DNA of 64,000 bases from Alcaligenes faecalis (GCF_005311025.1 NZ_CP031747.1:3571870-3635869); one strand, 5' to 3'; positions 17,194 through 26,187 are shown, numbered from the stretch's first letter. Translations and numbers: made by a program. The notes: generated by a model not told the origin, from the letters alone.

Positions 17194-18155
17194 TTAATAC
17201 CAGTCTGTGGCTGAATCTGGCCGTTTTTATCATCAGCCTGGCAGGCTTTATCTGCCTGGCTTTGGCCAGTGATCGCCAGGGGGAATTCCTGCTGCATCGC
17301 ATGCCCAGCGAGAAGGAAAGACGGATCTTTCGTCTGCTCGGCTGGCCCTTGCTGGCTGTGGCTTTAGCTCTATGCTGGCAAGGCTGGGGCTGGAGCAGGG
17401 GCACCGTTGCCTGGCTGGGTTGGCTGACCATGGCCGGTGCCGGGTTGACCTTTTACTTGCCCTGGTGGCCTTGGCAGGAAAAGAAACCTGTGCGGGCCAA
17501 ACCTGCACCAGTTGCGAAGGCAGCGCCTAAAGCGGTTGGAGCGGGCAACACTGCATCGACATCAAGTGACGCTATAGCTGGGAAAAATGGAGTGGCGGCG
17601 GCAAATTCAAGCGCTGCTTCAACTAGCGCTGGGGCTACACGTACAGAGCCAACTCACGCTGGAACGGCACCAACAACATCACGGTTTTCCACACGCAGCC
17701 TGGTTTTTGTCAGCGGCCTTTTGGCCATCCCTGCCGCCTTCATGATTTATCTGGCGCAACAAGGCCCCGAGCCTGTGTTTGGCAACCATGCCCTGCAAGG
17801 CCAGATTGGCCCCTGGTCGTTTGCTCTGGCTGAGACGAATAACAAAGCCCCCATCAGCGGGCCCACCGGCGCTCATCGCAAAGCATTTCAGATTCGCTTT
17901 TGCCAGGCCTGCGACCCACATATACGCCGCGCCTATCTGCAAGTGAGCAAGCCCGAGCCTATGCCTGCGCCCCGTCAAGCTTTCAGCAACACGCGCTGGA
18001 CACGAGCGGTAGAAATCGTCATTCCGCCCAATAGCGAACTAGAACATCAACTATGGCTAACCGTGGAAGCCAAGAGTGGAGAGATCTACCATCAGGCTTT
18101 TGATTTCCACCAGGTATCCCCCATGACGGCGGCATTCATCCAGCAACAGCCGTAA
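17190..18155 (+). CDS. DUF3325-like membrane protein with long C-terminal extension
   Basis: 321 residues. The first 100 or so (four helices, with LALASDRQGE) look like the DUF3325 family, normally about 110 residues. They are followed by a low-complexity Ala/Thr/Ser linker (about 110-165), another helix and a soluble domain of about 130 residues containing FCQACD and ending in MTAAFIQQQP. The extra part is unlike the standard small DUF3325 protein and I do not recognise it; it may sense or bind something in the periplasm. It is the last gene of the Fur-associated operon. Confidence 0.7.
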   Translation: MINTSLWLNLAVFIISLAGFICLALASDRQGEFLLHRMPSEKERRIFRLLGWPLLAVALALCWQGWGWSRGTVAWLGWLTMAGAGLTFYLPWWPWQEKKPVRAKPAPVAKAAPKAVGAGNTASTSSDAIAGKNGVAAANSSAASTSAGATRTEPTHAGTAPTTSRFSTRSLVFVSGLLAIPAAFMIYLAQQGPEPVFGNHALQGQIGPWSFALAETNNKAPISGPTGAHRKAFQIRFCQACDPHIRRAYLQVSKPEPMPAPRQAFSNTRWTRAVEIVIPPNSELEHQLWLTVEAKSGEIYHQAFDFHQVSPMTAAFIQQQP

Positions 18156-18250
18156 GCGCGATCCGAATAGAAAGGGCCAAGATTGAACCGCCCCCCGAGT
18201 GTTGAACAACAATTCACGCTTTGGTGGGCCATTCAAATTCCGACCCTTTT

Positions 18251-18676
18251 TTATTCCTGGGCCACGCGGGTTCCTTGATGAAACACCATCTGCCAACGCC
18301 CCTGACTCTGCTTCCAGATGGAGCTGCGCAAGGATTGCTGCGGCTTTTCATCACCTGATACCTCACACACATAAGTCGCCAGGACGACATCCTCTGACAG
18401 GATGGTCAGCTTGAAGTTGTTGAGGTGGCGCTGCACAAAATCCTGTTCAGGCAGATCGCCTAGCACTTCTGCTCTACCCCACGCCGCGCCTCTGGCTCCG
18501 AACTCTACAAACTCGTCGGCCAGTAAAGCGCCAAGCGCCGCCACATCCTGACGAGTGGCACGCTCAAACAGGCGCTCTTCAAGAGACAGGATCAAGGATT
18601 CAAGGGAGTGAGGCATGTGGATGTGAGGGAATTGGGAGTGATGTTCAGCGTCAGAATCGTCAACACAATTCTTCAT
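18251..18676 (-). CDS. DUF4440 / SnoaL-like small protein
   Basis: 141 residues with an alpha+beta cone fold pattern typical of DUF4440 (NTF2-like): LEERLFERATRQDVAALGALLADEFVEFG near the start and a final IWKQSQGRWQMVFHQGT strand. An internal ATG at 18616 gives a shorter 121-residue version that better fits family length; neither start has a strong ribosome site. Function unknown. It is convergent to the iron operon. Confidence 0.72.
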   Translation of the reverse strand: MKNCVDDSDAEHHSQFPHIHMPHSLESLILSLEERLFERATRQDVAALGALLADEFVEFGARGAAWGRAEVLGDLPEQDFVQRHLNNFKLTILSEDVVLATYVCEVSGDEKPQQSLRSSIWKQSQGRWQMVFHQGTRVAQE

Positions 18677-18859
18677 AAACCAGACAAAATCCTACACCTG
18701 ACACAAGCCGCCACGCCACCGATATTTCTCACATTTACTATAAAAAAACACCACCCTAAACAAAGGAAAATTTTTGACAGTTGTTTTCCTTTCAAGCACT
18801 TAGCGCTTCCCGCTTATCGCTAGAATCCAGCCGTGTTAAATGACTAACAGGGCAATATC

Positions 18860-19558
18860 ATGTCTTTATTAAAACGATGCACCGCAGAAACGCTGGGCAC
18901 TTTCTGGCTGGTCTTTGGGGGCTGCGGGAGTGCGATCTTTGCCGCTGCCTACCCTGAACTGGGGATTGGTTTTGCCGGGGTAGCCCTGGCCTTTGGTCTG
19001 ACTTTGCTGACCATGTGCTATGCCATCGGCAATATCTCTGGTTGTCACATCAACCCGGCTGTCACGCTGGGCCTGGTCGCTGGGGGACGCTTCCCCGCTC
19101 GTGATGCCATTCCCTACATCATTGCCCAGGTTCTCGGCGGTCTGCTGGCCGGCGGTGTTCTGTACCTGATCGCCAGCGGCAAAACCGGCTTTGATCCCGT
19201 GGCAGGTTTTGCCTCCAACGGCTTTGGCGAGCACTCGCCCGACAACTACAGCCGCAACGCTGCCCTGATCGCAGAAATTGTGCTGACCGCCTTCTTCCTG
19301 TTCATCATCATGGGCGCAACCCACAAGCGTGGTCACGCTGGCCTGGCAGGCGTAGCCATTGGTCTGGCACTGACTTTGATTCACCTGATCAGCATCCCTA
19401 TCACCAACACTTCCGTGAACCCTGCGCGTTCTACTGGCGTGGCCTTCTTCCAGGGCACCTGGGCCATGGAGCAGCTGTGGCTGTTCTGGGTAGCTCCCTT
19501 GATTGGTGGGGTGATCGGCGCGCTGGTGTATCGCTTTCTGCACGCCAACGACGAGTAA
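18860..19558 (+). CDS. aqpZ: Aquaporin Z
   Basis: 232 residues, six helices and both pore motifs: NPA at 65-67 and NPA at 187-189 followed by R190. H175, T184 and R190 match the water-selective filter of AqpZ and not the wider GlpF pore. Cys21 lies in the position known for mercury sensitivity. It is monocistronic with a TTGACA hexamer at 18774 as a possible -35 element. It carries water through the inner membrane. Confidence 0.95.
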   Translation: MSLLKRCTAETLGTFWLVFGGCGSAIFAAAYPELGIGFAGVALAFGLTLLTMCYAIGNISGCHINPAVTLGLVAGGRFPARDAIPYIIAQVLGGLLAGGVLYLIASGKTGFDPVAGFASNGFGEHSPDNYSRNAALIAEIVLTAFFLFIIMGATHKRGHAGLAGVAIGLALTLIHLISIPITNTSVNPARSTGVAFFQGTWAMEQLWLFWVAPLIGGVIGALVYRFLHANDE

Positions 19559-19586
19559 GCTGCGCTAACTCCTGCTGGCAGGACCC

Positions 19587-19642
19587 TTGAGCCGCATTGG
19601 CTTGAATCGAGCATATGGCCCGTTCAAGACAATGCGGCTCAA
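19587..19642 (+). repeat. Long hairpin downstream of aqpZ
   Basis: The 20-base arms 19587-19606 (starting TTGAGCCGCATTG) and 19623-19642 (ending CAATGCGGCTCAA) are inverted with a single mismatch around a 16-base loop. No T-run follows. It may end the aqpZ mRNA or be part of a small RNA. Confidence 0.7.
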
Positions 19643-19804
19643 CGCTATTTATGGAACCCTGTTATCACCCGGCAAAGCATCAGGCTTGCCGCCCTTTGTA
19701 GTAGGATTTACACCCTGCACCGAGCAAATGGGCAGTACGCACTGCATCTGGCGATTCAACTGAGCCTCATACGTTTATCAACGCCCACAAAACCGGAGAC
19801 CCCC

Positions 19805-20224
19805 ATGAAAAAAGCATTGAATACCGGCCTGATCGCTTTAGGACTGAGCTTGATGACAAGCGCCTCTTCCGTTCAGGCGGCCGACTGCGACAGCATGAGC
19901 AATCAAAATGCCATGAACCAGTGCTTTAGCAACGAGTACAAGAACTCGGACGCCGAACTGAACAAGCTCTACAAGGAAATCAGCCATCGTCTGAAAGATG
20001 ATGCCGACACCCTCAAAGCCTTGCGTAACGCCCAACGGGCCTGGATCAGCTTCAAGGATGCAGAATGCGACTTTGCAGCGATCAACACCGAAGGCGGCAG
20101 CATTCACTCCATGCTGATCACCACTTGCCGGAACGAATTGACCCAGGCCCGTATCAAGAACTTCAACACCTACCTGTCCTGCGAAGAAGGCGATATGAGC
20201 TGCCCGGTTCCACCGGCCATGTAA
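19805..20224 (+). CDS. LprI/DUF1311-type secreted protein
   Basis: 139 residues with a Sec signal peptide cut near VQAAD and a DUF1311 domain: paired cysteines (DCDS, NQCFS, ECDF, TTCRNE) and the LNKLYKEISHRL and RNAQRAWISFKDAEC segments that define it. The family includes LprI, a lysozyme-inhibitor-like protein, so a periplasmic protective role is plausible but not shown. The LysR gene starts 4 bp after its stop. Confidence 0.82.
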   Translation: MKKALNTGLIALGLSLMTSASSVQAADCDSMSNQNAMNQCFSNEYKNSDAELNKLYKEISHRLKDDADTLKALRNAQRAWISFKDAECDFAAINTEGGSIHSMLITTCRNELTQARIKNFNTYLSCEEGDMSCPVPPAM

Positions 20225-20228
20225 TGAC

Positions 20229-21167
20229 ATGCCCGACACCAAACACCCATCCACGCGCGATTTGAACGACCTTTACTACTTTGTACAGGTCGTGGACCAC
20301 GGAGGATTTGCACCGGCCGGACGGGCTTTGGGCATCCCGAAATCCAAGCTAAGCCGACGCATCACCTTTCTGGAAGAATCCCTGGGTGTGCGTCTGATTC
20401 AGCGCTCCAGCCGCCATTTCAGCGTCACGGAAATTGGCCAGATGTACTACCAGCGCTGCGTAGCCATGCTGGTGGAAGCCGACTCCGCTCAGGACATCAT
20501 CGAGCGCCATCGCAGCGAGCCGCAAGGCTCAGTACGCATCAGCTGCCCCCTGGCTTTGCTGGACTACGGCGTCAATGAATTGCTGGCCCGCTATATGGCG
20601 GCCTATCCGCAGGTCAAGCTGGAAGTGGAAAGCACCAACCGCCGCGTGGACGTGATTCGCGAAGGCTTTGATGTGGCCTTGCGCGTCCGCTTCCCTCCTT
20701 TGGAAGACAGCGGTCTGGTGATGAAAGTCCTGGGCGAGAGTACACAGTATCTGGTTGCCAGCCCGGCCCTGATCGAACGCATGGGCGGGCTGCCCAAGCT
20801 GGACCAATTAGGGAACTGGCCCGCCTTGAGCGACGAGCATCTGCAACGCAATCCCACCTGGCAACTGCAAACCGCAGAAAACACCCTGATGGACGTGCCC
20901 TACCAACCCCGTCTGGTCTGCGACGACCGCATGACTTTGCTGCAATCAGCCTTGCAGGGAATTGGCGTCGTTCAGATGCCGGCCATGCTGATCGCTCCGT
21001 ACATGCAGGACGGCAGACTGGTGGATGTGGCCCCCGGCTGGAACCCCCGCTCTGGCGTGGTACATGCCGTCTTTCCTTCACGCCGAGGCCTGGTGCCTGC
21101 GGTACGCGCTCTGCTGGATTTTCTGGGCCAGGAGTTCGTCACTATTTTGCATACGCCCGCCCCCTGA
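20229..21167 (+). CDS. LysR-family transcriptional regulator
   Basis: 312 residues; N-terminal winged helix (about 9-68) with the FAPAGRALGIPKSKLSRRI recognition helix, then a LysR substrate-binding domain. It resembles the class of regulators that often controls quinone or drug-response genes. It begins 4 bp after the LprI-like gene and lies upstream of the EamA and DoxX genes, which it may control. Confidence 0.9.
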   Translation: MPDTKHPSTRDLNDLYYFVQVVDHGGFAPAGRALGIPKSKLSRRITFLEESLGVRLIQRSSRHFSVTEIGQMYYQRCVAMLVEADSAQDIIERHRSEPQGSVRISCPLALLDYGVNELLARYMAAYPQVKLEVESTNRRVDVIREGFDVALRVRFPPLEDSGLVMKVLGESTQYLVASPALIERMGGLPKLDQLGNWPALSDEHLQRNPTWQLQTAENTLMDVPYQPRLVCDDRMTLLQSALQGIGVVQMPAMLIAPYMQDGRLVDVAPGWNPRSGVVHAVFPSRRGLVPAVRALLDFLGQEFVTILHTPAP

Positions 21168-21312
21168 ATCCCTGCTGCAAATTACCCAAAGCCAGCTTCC
21201 AAGCAGTCGTTCTAATTATGGAACGCTGATGGCCATATTCATATCTATTCAAGCCATCGTTGCACTTATATAGTCTCTTCATCACACTATTCATGATGGG
21301 GAGTACATCAAC

Positions 21313-22188
21313 ATGAACGCCAAAATGGCTGCGGCCACCGCCGCTATTCTCTGGGGCTTTACCTACATTCTGACCACAACCTGGTTGCCACCTAATCCCT
21401 TGTTCCTGGCTGCTGTCCGGGCTTTGGGAGGCGCCATCGTCCTGCTGGCATTGGTACGCAGCCTGCCGCCCCGTGCCTGGTGGGGGCGCCTGGCCGTGCT
21501 GGGCACCCTGAACACCGGCCTGTTCTTTGGTCTGTTCTTTATCGCTGCCACCCGTCTGCCCGGTGGCGTGGCCGCCATCTTCCAGGCGCTGACACCACTG
21601 GCCACCATCTTTATCGCCTGGGGCATTTTGCGTGCTCGCCCTGCCCTAACGCGGATTGGAGCCGTTCTCTTGGGTGCGCTGGGCGTGTCGCTGGTTGTCC
21701 TGTCCAGCAATGCCACTCTGGATCTGATCGGCATTGCCGCCGCTTTGGGCAGCATGTTGTCCATTGCGACGGGCGGGGTCTTGATGAACAAATGGGGTGC
21801 GCCACCTATCCCTTTGCTGGGTTTTACCGGTTGGCAGCTCTTGATTGCCGGTGTGGAACTGAGTGTGGTTGTGCTGCTGACGCAGGACATTCCAAGCCAT
21901 CTTATCCCTGTGCATTGGCTGGGCCTGTTCCTGCTGGCAACTGTACTGACGGCTGGTCCCTTCGCGCTGTGGTTCAGTGCCATCAAGCAACTGGGCGCCG
22001 TCACTGTTGCCCCCTTCATGCTGCTGGTGCCTGTGACCGCTTTTATTCTGGACGCGCTGATCAAGGGCATCTGGCCCACCACGCTGCAACTGGTGGGAGT
22101 GGCACTGGTCATGGGTGGACTGGTCTTGAGCCAGCAAACACTGGCCGTCGCACGCTCCACGCTGGAAGCATCTGTCCACAAGCCCTGA
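21313..22188 (+). CDS. EamA/DMT-family transporter
   Basis: 291 residues with ten hydrophobic helices in two EamA repeats (about 5-135 and 145-280). Such carriers export small metabolites or amino acids; substrate unknown. The next gene starts 25 bp later behind GGAGGAGG, so the two are likely cotranscribed. Confidence 0.85.
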   Translation: MNAKMAAATAAILWGFTYILTTTWLPPNPLFLAAVRALGGAIVLLALVRSLPPRAWWGRLAVLGTLNTGLFFGLFFIAATRLPGGVAAIFQALTPLATIFIAWGILRARPALTRIGAVLLGALGVSLVVLSSNATLDLIGIAAALGSMLSIATGGVLMNKWGAPPIPLLGFTGWQLLIAGVELSVVVLLTQDIPSHLIPVHWLGLFLLATVLTAGPFALWFSAIKQLGAVTVAPFMLLVPVTAFILDALIKGIWPTTLQLVGVALVMGGLVLSQQTLAVARSTLEASVHKP

Positions 22189-22213
22189 ACGCCCCACCCA
22201 AGGAGGAGGCATC

Positions 22214-22630
22214 ATGAACCACGTCATACAAGAATTACTGCGTTCACGAGTGTATTTTGTACTGGCTACTCTGCTCCTGACCTACATTTTCTGGTGGAGC
22301 GGTGTGAACAAGGTTTGGGACTTCAGCGCTGCAAAAAAGGAAATGGCCCACTTCGGACTGGAGCCCCAGGCTTTATTCGCCGTGCTGACTATCACAGTTC
22401 AATTGCTGGGCAGCTGGCTGATTATCAGCGCGAGTCGCCTGGCCTGGTTGGGAGCGCTGATGCTGAGTGTCTTTACTTTGTCCACGATTCCCCTGGCGCA
22501 TCGGTTCTGGGAAATGCAGGGCTTGGAAGCCTTTCTGGAACAAGCTCTGGTGCAGGATCATATCAGTGTGATCGGCGGACTGGCGGTGGCCGCCGCTTTG
22601 GCCCATGCTTACCGGCAGGCGCGCCAGTAA
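22214..22630 (+). CDS. DoxX-family membrane protein
   Basis: 138 residues with four membrane helices and the YIFWWSGVNKVWDF opening usual for DoxX-like proteins. Despite the sulfur genes nearby it is a generic DoxX relative, and I see no DoxA partner needed to call it thiosulfate:quinone oxidoreductase. It ends the LysR-EamA-DoxX row at a terminator. Confidence 0.78.
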   Translation: MNHVIQELLRSRVYFVLATLLLTYIFWWSGVNKVWDFSAAKKEMAHFGLEPQALFAVLTITVQLLGSWLIISASRLAWLGALMLSVFTLSTIPLAHRFWEMQGLEAFLEQALVQDHISVIGGLAVAAALAHAYRQARQ

Positions 22631-22656
22631 GCGCGGTATCAAGCGTTCTTCTTGCA

Positions 22657-22690
22657 AAAACGGCAGACATGGTTTGATGTCTGCCGTTTT
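22657..22690. terminator. Bidirectional terminator
   Basis: AAAACGGCAGACA (22657-22669) pairs with TGTCTGCCGTTTT (22678-22690). It separates the DoxX gene from the convergent DedA-rhodanese gene and has A and T ends for both directions. Confidence 0.88.
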
Positions 22691-22693
22691 CCT

Positions 22694-23638
22694 TTACAGG
22701 GCCGGTTCGGGCTGATCAGGGTCGCGCTGTATATCAAAACCAGCGGCCCGCCAGGCTTCCAATCCGCCTTCCAAAGGGCGCACCCGACTATAGCCACTTT
22801 GCAGCAAGCGTTTGGACACCAAGGCCGCTGACACTTCATTGGGGCAATCGCAATACACAATAATTTCCCCGTCGGTAATCAGGTTCAATGTGGCCTCACC
22901 CAAGGCCAGGCTGATGGCCCCCGGAATACGTCCTTGCGCCTGCATCAGAGTCGAACGTACATCCACAATCGTGGGGGGCGTATCCGAGGACAGCATCTGG
23001 TGCAACTCTTGCACGCTGACACGCTCCATGCACAAGGATTTCATGAAGCGATGGCGCTGCCACCACTTTCTGGCAATGAATACCGCCAAAGCCAGCGCCA
23101 ACAGGATTCCACCCACCACCCCCAGACTGATCAGCACATTCAGCAGCTCATCCACCGCCGAGCTGAACAAGGAGCCCAGGAACACGGCAGAACCGGCCCA
23201 GACCGTAGCCCCGATGATGTCGTAAAGCAGGAAGCTTCTTCTGGGCGTCCCCACCGTACCGGCCAACACACTGGCAATGGAAGCAAAGCCGGGTATGAAC
23301 TTGGCCACCATCAAGGACGGTGCCCCCCAACGCATATAAATGGATTCGGTCTGCCGAATACAGGAGTCCGGCGACAGTGAGATTTTGCACAGCAAAGCCA
23401 GCAATTTGCCACCATAGCGTCGCCCAGCCAGGTACCAGCCGTAATCCGCAATCATCGCGCCCAGCACGGCAAAACCCAGCAAGCCCCACAGGCTGTAACC
23501 ACCGGACTCGTGCAAGGCACCCGTTACCACCAACACCGGATAGGCCGGCACCGGCGCCCCTGCCTGCTCCACCAGGACATTGAAAAACACGATCAACAGA
23601 CCGTGTTGCTCGATAAGTTGCAGAATCGATTCGACCAT
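22694..23638 (-). CDS. DedA-family membrane protein fused to a rhodanese domain
   Basis: 314 residues. Residues 1-200 are a DedA/SNARE-associated (VTT) domain with five to six helices and the FIPGFASIASVLAGT signature; a polar linker is followed by a rhodanese domain (about 212-305) with the loop YCDCPNEVSAA, where C263 is the likely sulfur-accepting cysteine. DedA proteins flip undecaprenyl or phospholipids or support the proton gradient; rhodaneses transfer sulfane sulfur. The cytoplasmic rhodanese could act on persulfide near the membrane. It stands alone. Confidence 0.88.
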   Translation of the reverse strand: MVESILQLIEQHGLLIVFFNVLVEQAGAPVPAYPVLVVTGALHESGGYSLWGLLGFAVLGAMIADYGWYLAGRRYGGKLLALLCKISLSPDSCIRQTESIYMRWGAPSLMVAKFIPGFASIASVLAGTVGTPRRSFLLYDIIGATVWAGSAVFLGSLFSSAVDELLNVLISLGVVGGILLALALAVFIARKWWQRHRFMKSLCMERVSVQELHQMLSSDTPPTIVDVRSTLMQAQGRIPGAISLALGEATLNLITDGEIIVYCDCPNEVSAALVSKRLLQSGYSRVRPLEGGLEAWRAAGFDIQRDPDQPEPAL

Positions 23639-23932
23639 ATTGCGAGGTACAAAAATTGCCAGACAGCCGATATTGTAGGCTGGTGTCGGCCGATTTCTGT
23701 TTCAACGCTAAAGCATTCCGGCATAGCTTCCATGCAAAAAACACGGTCCCTTTTAAGGGCATCTGGCCAGACTCGACGCCGCCACTTTCATCACGCCCCT
23801 GCACTATCCCCGAGGCTGGCTCTGCAGCCACAAAACCGCTCAACAAACAAGAACTATTCTCATTAAAAGCCTACAGGTTAACGCTAGTAGTCATCGCTTT
23901 TTACCTGTCTATACAATAGCGGCGTCAATAAC

Positions 23933-24105
23933 GGTTCAGGTGAGAGTCTTCACTTTGATGAAGCGCCGACGGAGCAACGACCCCGGAATCTCTCAGGCAA
24001 AAGAATCCTGAACCTTTGACCATCTGGAGAGAGGCACACCCGTGCCCACCGAAGGGGACCATCGCGAACCGATGGATAAGCTCTCAGGTAAACGGACAGA
24101 GGGGG
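23933..24105 (+). ncRNA. Tandem glycine riboswitch
   Basis: Two glycine aptamers in series. Aptamer 1 (23933-24014) is closed by GGTTCAGG and CCTGAACC and contains GCGCCGACGGAGCAACG and CTCTCAGGCAAAAG. Aptamer 2 (about 24022-24105) contains GAGAGAGGCACACCCGTGCC, CACCGAAGGGG and CTCTCAGGTAAACGGACAG. These conserved blocks and the short linker are diagnostic. It stands about 290 bp upstream of the CycA-like permease, so binding of glycine probably changes that gene's expression. Confidence 0.95.
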
Positions 24106-24166
24106 TACAGAGGCCATATGGCCTGTGTTCACCTATTCGTCCGGAGCCTATTTATGAGCAGATAGT

Positions 24167-24325
24167 CAGGCGCCTTTTCTGGCCGCCTGGCATACCACAT
24201 CCCTATTCCCATTTTTAATCGCACACAGGTCTGTTTTGACATTTCATGTCGTCAGAACAAGGAGGACTGCTGTGCGCTCCTCAGCTTATCTAGATCGGCA
24301 TCAAGAAAACCGTCCTTGAGGACGG
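24167..24325 (+). promoter_or_regulatory. Leader hairpins between glycine riboswitch and permease
   Basis: Two stems lie in the leader: CAGGCG (24167-24172) with CGCCTG (24184-24189), and CCGTCC (24310-24315) with GGACGG (24320-24325). The second is followed by a moderately T-rich tract and could act as the expression platform or a terminator; which one is used cannot be decided from sequence alone. Confidence 0.5.
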
Positions 24326-24396
24326 GTTGTGCCCTTTGTTTTCTCGCAGCACAGTCATAATTACGCATTTGAACGAAAAAAAATTAGGAGAACAGT

Positions 24397-25803
24397 GTGT
24401 CTCAGCAACATTCATCTGGACTGCAGCGCTCGTTGAAAAACCGGCACCTGCAACTGATAGCAATTGGAGGCGCTATCGGTACAGGGCTATTTATGGGATC
24501 AGGCCGCACCATTAGCCTGGCCGGACCCTCGGTCTTGTTTACCTACATGATCATTGGGTTCTTTTTATTCTTTGTGATGCGGGCGATGGGGGAATTGCTC
24601 CTGCATAACCTGGAATACAAATCTTTTGTGGATTTCTCCGCCGATATTCTCGGGCCCACCATGGGTTACTTTTTGGGCTGGAGTTATTGGTTCTGCTGGG
24701 TGGTGATTGGTATTGCGGATATTGTCGCCATTACCGGCTATACCCAGTTCTGGTGGCCGGACATTCCGCTCTGGTTACCCGGCCTGGCGTGTATCGCCTT
24801 CTTGCTGATCTTTAACCTGCTGTCGGCCAAATTGTTTGGCGAGCTGGAGTTCTGGTTTGCCCTGGTCAAGATCATCGCCATTGTGGCCCTGATTGGTGTG
24901 GGTGCTTACCTGCTGTTCACCGGCTTTGTCGGCCCAACCGGCGAAAAAGCCAGCCTGACCCACTTGTGGGATCGCGGCGGCATGTTCCCCAATGGCCTGC
25001 ATGGTTTCTTTGCGGCCTTCCAGATCGCCATCTTTGCCTTCGTAGGGATCGAGCTGGTGGGTACGGCCTCGGCTGAAACGGCTGACCCTGCCAAGAACCT
25101 GCCCAAAGCCATCAACAAGATTCCCGTTCGCGTGATTGTGTTCTACGTGCTGGCCCTGACCGCCATCATGACCGTCACCCCCTGGGACATTGTGGCGCCC
25201 AACAAGAGCCCGTTTGTAAACATGTTCTTGCTGATTGGCGTGGGTGCCGCAGCAGCCATTATCAACTTTGTAGTGCTGACCTCGGCCCTGTCGTCGGCCA
25301 ATAGTGGCATGTTCTCGACCGGTCGCATGTTGTACGGTCTGTCCAAGAACAAGCTGGCTCCTGAAGCCTTCAGCCAGTTGTCGCGTAACGGCACTCCCCG
25401 CAATGGTCTGATCTATTCGTGCGCCCTCTTGCTGTCCAGCCTGTTCCTGCTTTATGCAGAAGGCGACGTCATGCGCGTGTTCACGATTGTGACAACGGTA
25501 GCCAGCATCTGCTTTATCTTTGTCTGGGCCGTGATTCTGATCACCTACCTGAAGTACCGTCGCATTCGTCCTGAGGCCCATGCTGCATCGAGCTACAAAA
25601 TGCCCTTTGCGATTCCCATGTGCTATCTGACCCTGGCGTTCTTTGCCTTTGCGCTGTACTTGTTCAGCCAGGAAGAAGAAACTCTGATCGGTCTGATTGC
25701 GACGCCTTTCTGGTTCCTGGCCCTGTTCCTGTGCCTGCCTTTCTACAAGAAACGCATGAAGCAGAATCTGGCCCTGGGCCTGGCGGCGCAAAGCGTACGC
25801 TAA
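24397..25803 (+). CDS. cycA: CycA-like D-serine/D-alanine/glycine:H+ symporter
   Basis: 468 residues from a GTG behind AGGAG. Twelve helices of the amino-acid permease (APC) superfamily, with GGAIGTGLFMGSG at 26-38 as the substrate loop and an RSLKNRHLQLIAIGG start as in CycA. It stands downstream of the tandem glycine riboswitch, which supports glycine/alanine/serine uptake and suggests control by intracellular glycine. Monocistronic, followed by hairpins. Confidence 0.9.
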   Translation: MSQQHSSGLQRSLKNRHLQLIAIGGAIGTGLFMGSGRTISLAGPSVLFTYMIIGFFLFFVMRAMGELLLHNLEYKSFVDFSADILGPTMGYFLGWSYWFCWVVIGIADIVAITGYTQFWWPDIPLWLPGLACIAFLLIFNLLSAKLFGELEFWFALVKIIAIVALIGVGAYLLFTGFVGPTGEKASLTHLWDRGGMFPNGLHGFFAAFQIAIFAFVGIELVGTASAETADPAKNLPKAINKIPVRVIVFYVLALTAIMTVTPWDIVAPNKSPFVNMFLLIGVGAAAAIINFVVLTSALSSANSGMFSTGRMLYGLSKNKLAPEAFSQLSRNGTPRNGLIYSCALLLSSLFLLYAEGDVMRVFTIVTTVASICFIFVWAVILITYLKYRRIRPEAHAASSYKMPFAIPMCYLTLAFFAFALYLFSQEEETLIGLIATPFWFLALFLCLPFYKKRMKQNLALGLAAQSVR

Positions 25804-25816
25804 GTTGTGATGGGCA

Positions 25817-25844
25817 CAACACGGTTCTACCAAGAACCGTGTTG
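25817..25844 (+). terminator. Hairpin after cycA
   Basis: A perfect 12-bp stem (CAACACGGTTCT with AGAACCGTGTTG) around a 4-base loop lies 14 bp after the permease stop. It lacks a T-run, so it may be a rho-independent terminator of low strength or an mRNA-end stabiliser. Confidence 0.6.
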
Positions 25845-25954
25845 CCGCAGTCGGGTCTGGCCTCGTTCTACAAAACCTGGCTGGCACACACTGGCAACAC
25901 TCCACCTTGCTGTCCCTGGACAGCAGATCTGGAACGAGGCTGGAGCCCGGCAGC

Positions 25955-25983
25955 AAAAAGCCACCCAAACGGGTGGCTTTTTT
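25955..25983 (+). terminator. Strong terminator before the TRAP operon
   Basis: AAAAAGCCACCC, a 4-base loop and GGGTGGCTTTTTT. The same stem sequence appears in another terminator at 52258-52286. Confidence 0.88.
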
Positions 25984-26063
25984 CATGCTCATTGTCGCCC
26001 CGAAAGTCTGGCTTTCACCTTCAGGCCCAGCACGATTTCCCAAGAAAATCACCCTTATTTACG

Positions 26064-26109
26064 CCTTATTACCCTTAATTATTAAACTCAAGTTTACGTA
26101 AGGGTAAAC
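26064..26109. promoter_or_regulatory. Repeated ACCCTTA/TAAGGGT motif ahead of the TRAP operon
   Basis: The bases before the TRAP operon repeat ACCCTTA (near 26050 and 26070) and its complement TAAGGGT (26099-26105). A 6-6-6 inverted repeat GTTTAC / GTAAAC occupies 26092-26109. This may be a binding site for an unlinked regulator. The remainder of the interval from 25984 to the operon start shows no gene. Confidence 0.35.
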
Positions 26110-26187
26110 CCAAGTTGTGGCGCTTTAGAGCTTACTCATAGACTAAACCCGGTGTGTGGCCAATAAAAACGTACAAAAGGGACAAGC

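Noticed and set aside
22214-22630. DoxX protein as thiosulfate:quinone oxidoreductase subunit
   Set aside because: No DoxA/DoxD pair and only general DoxX likeness.
23950-24132. Small minus-strand open frame
   Set aside because: It lies over the tandem glycine riboswitch and has no ribosome site or motif.
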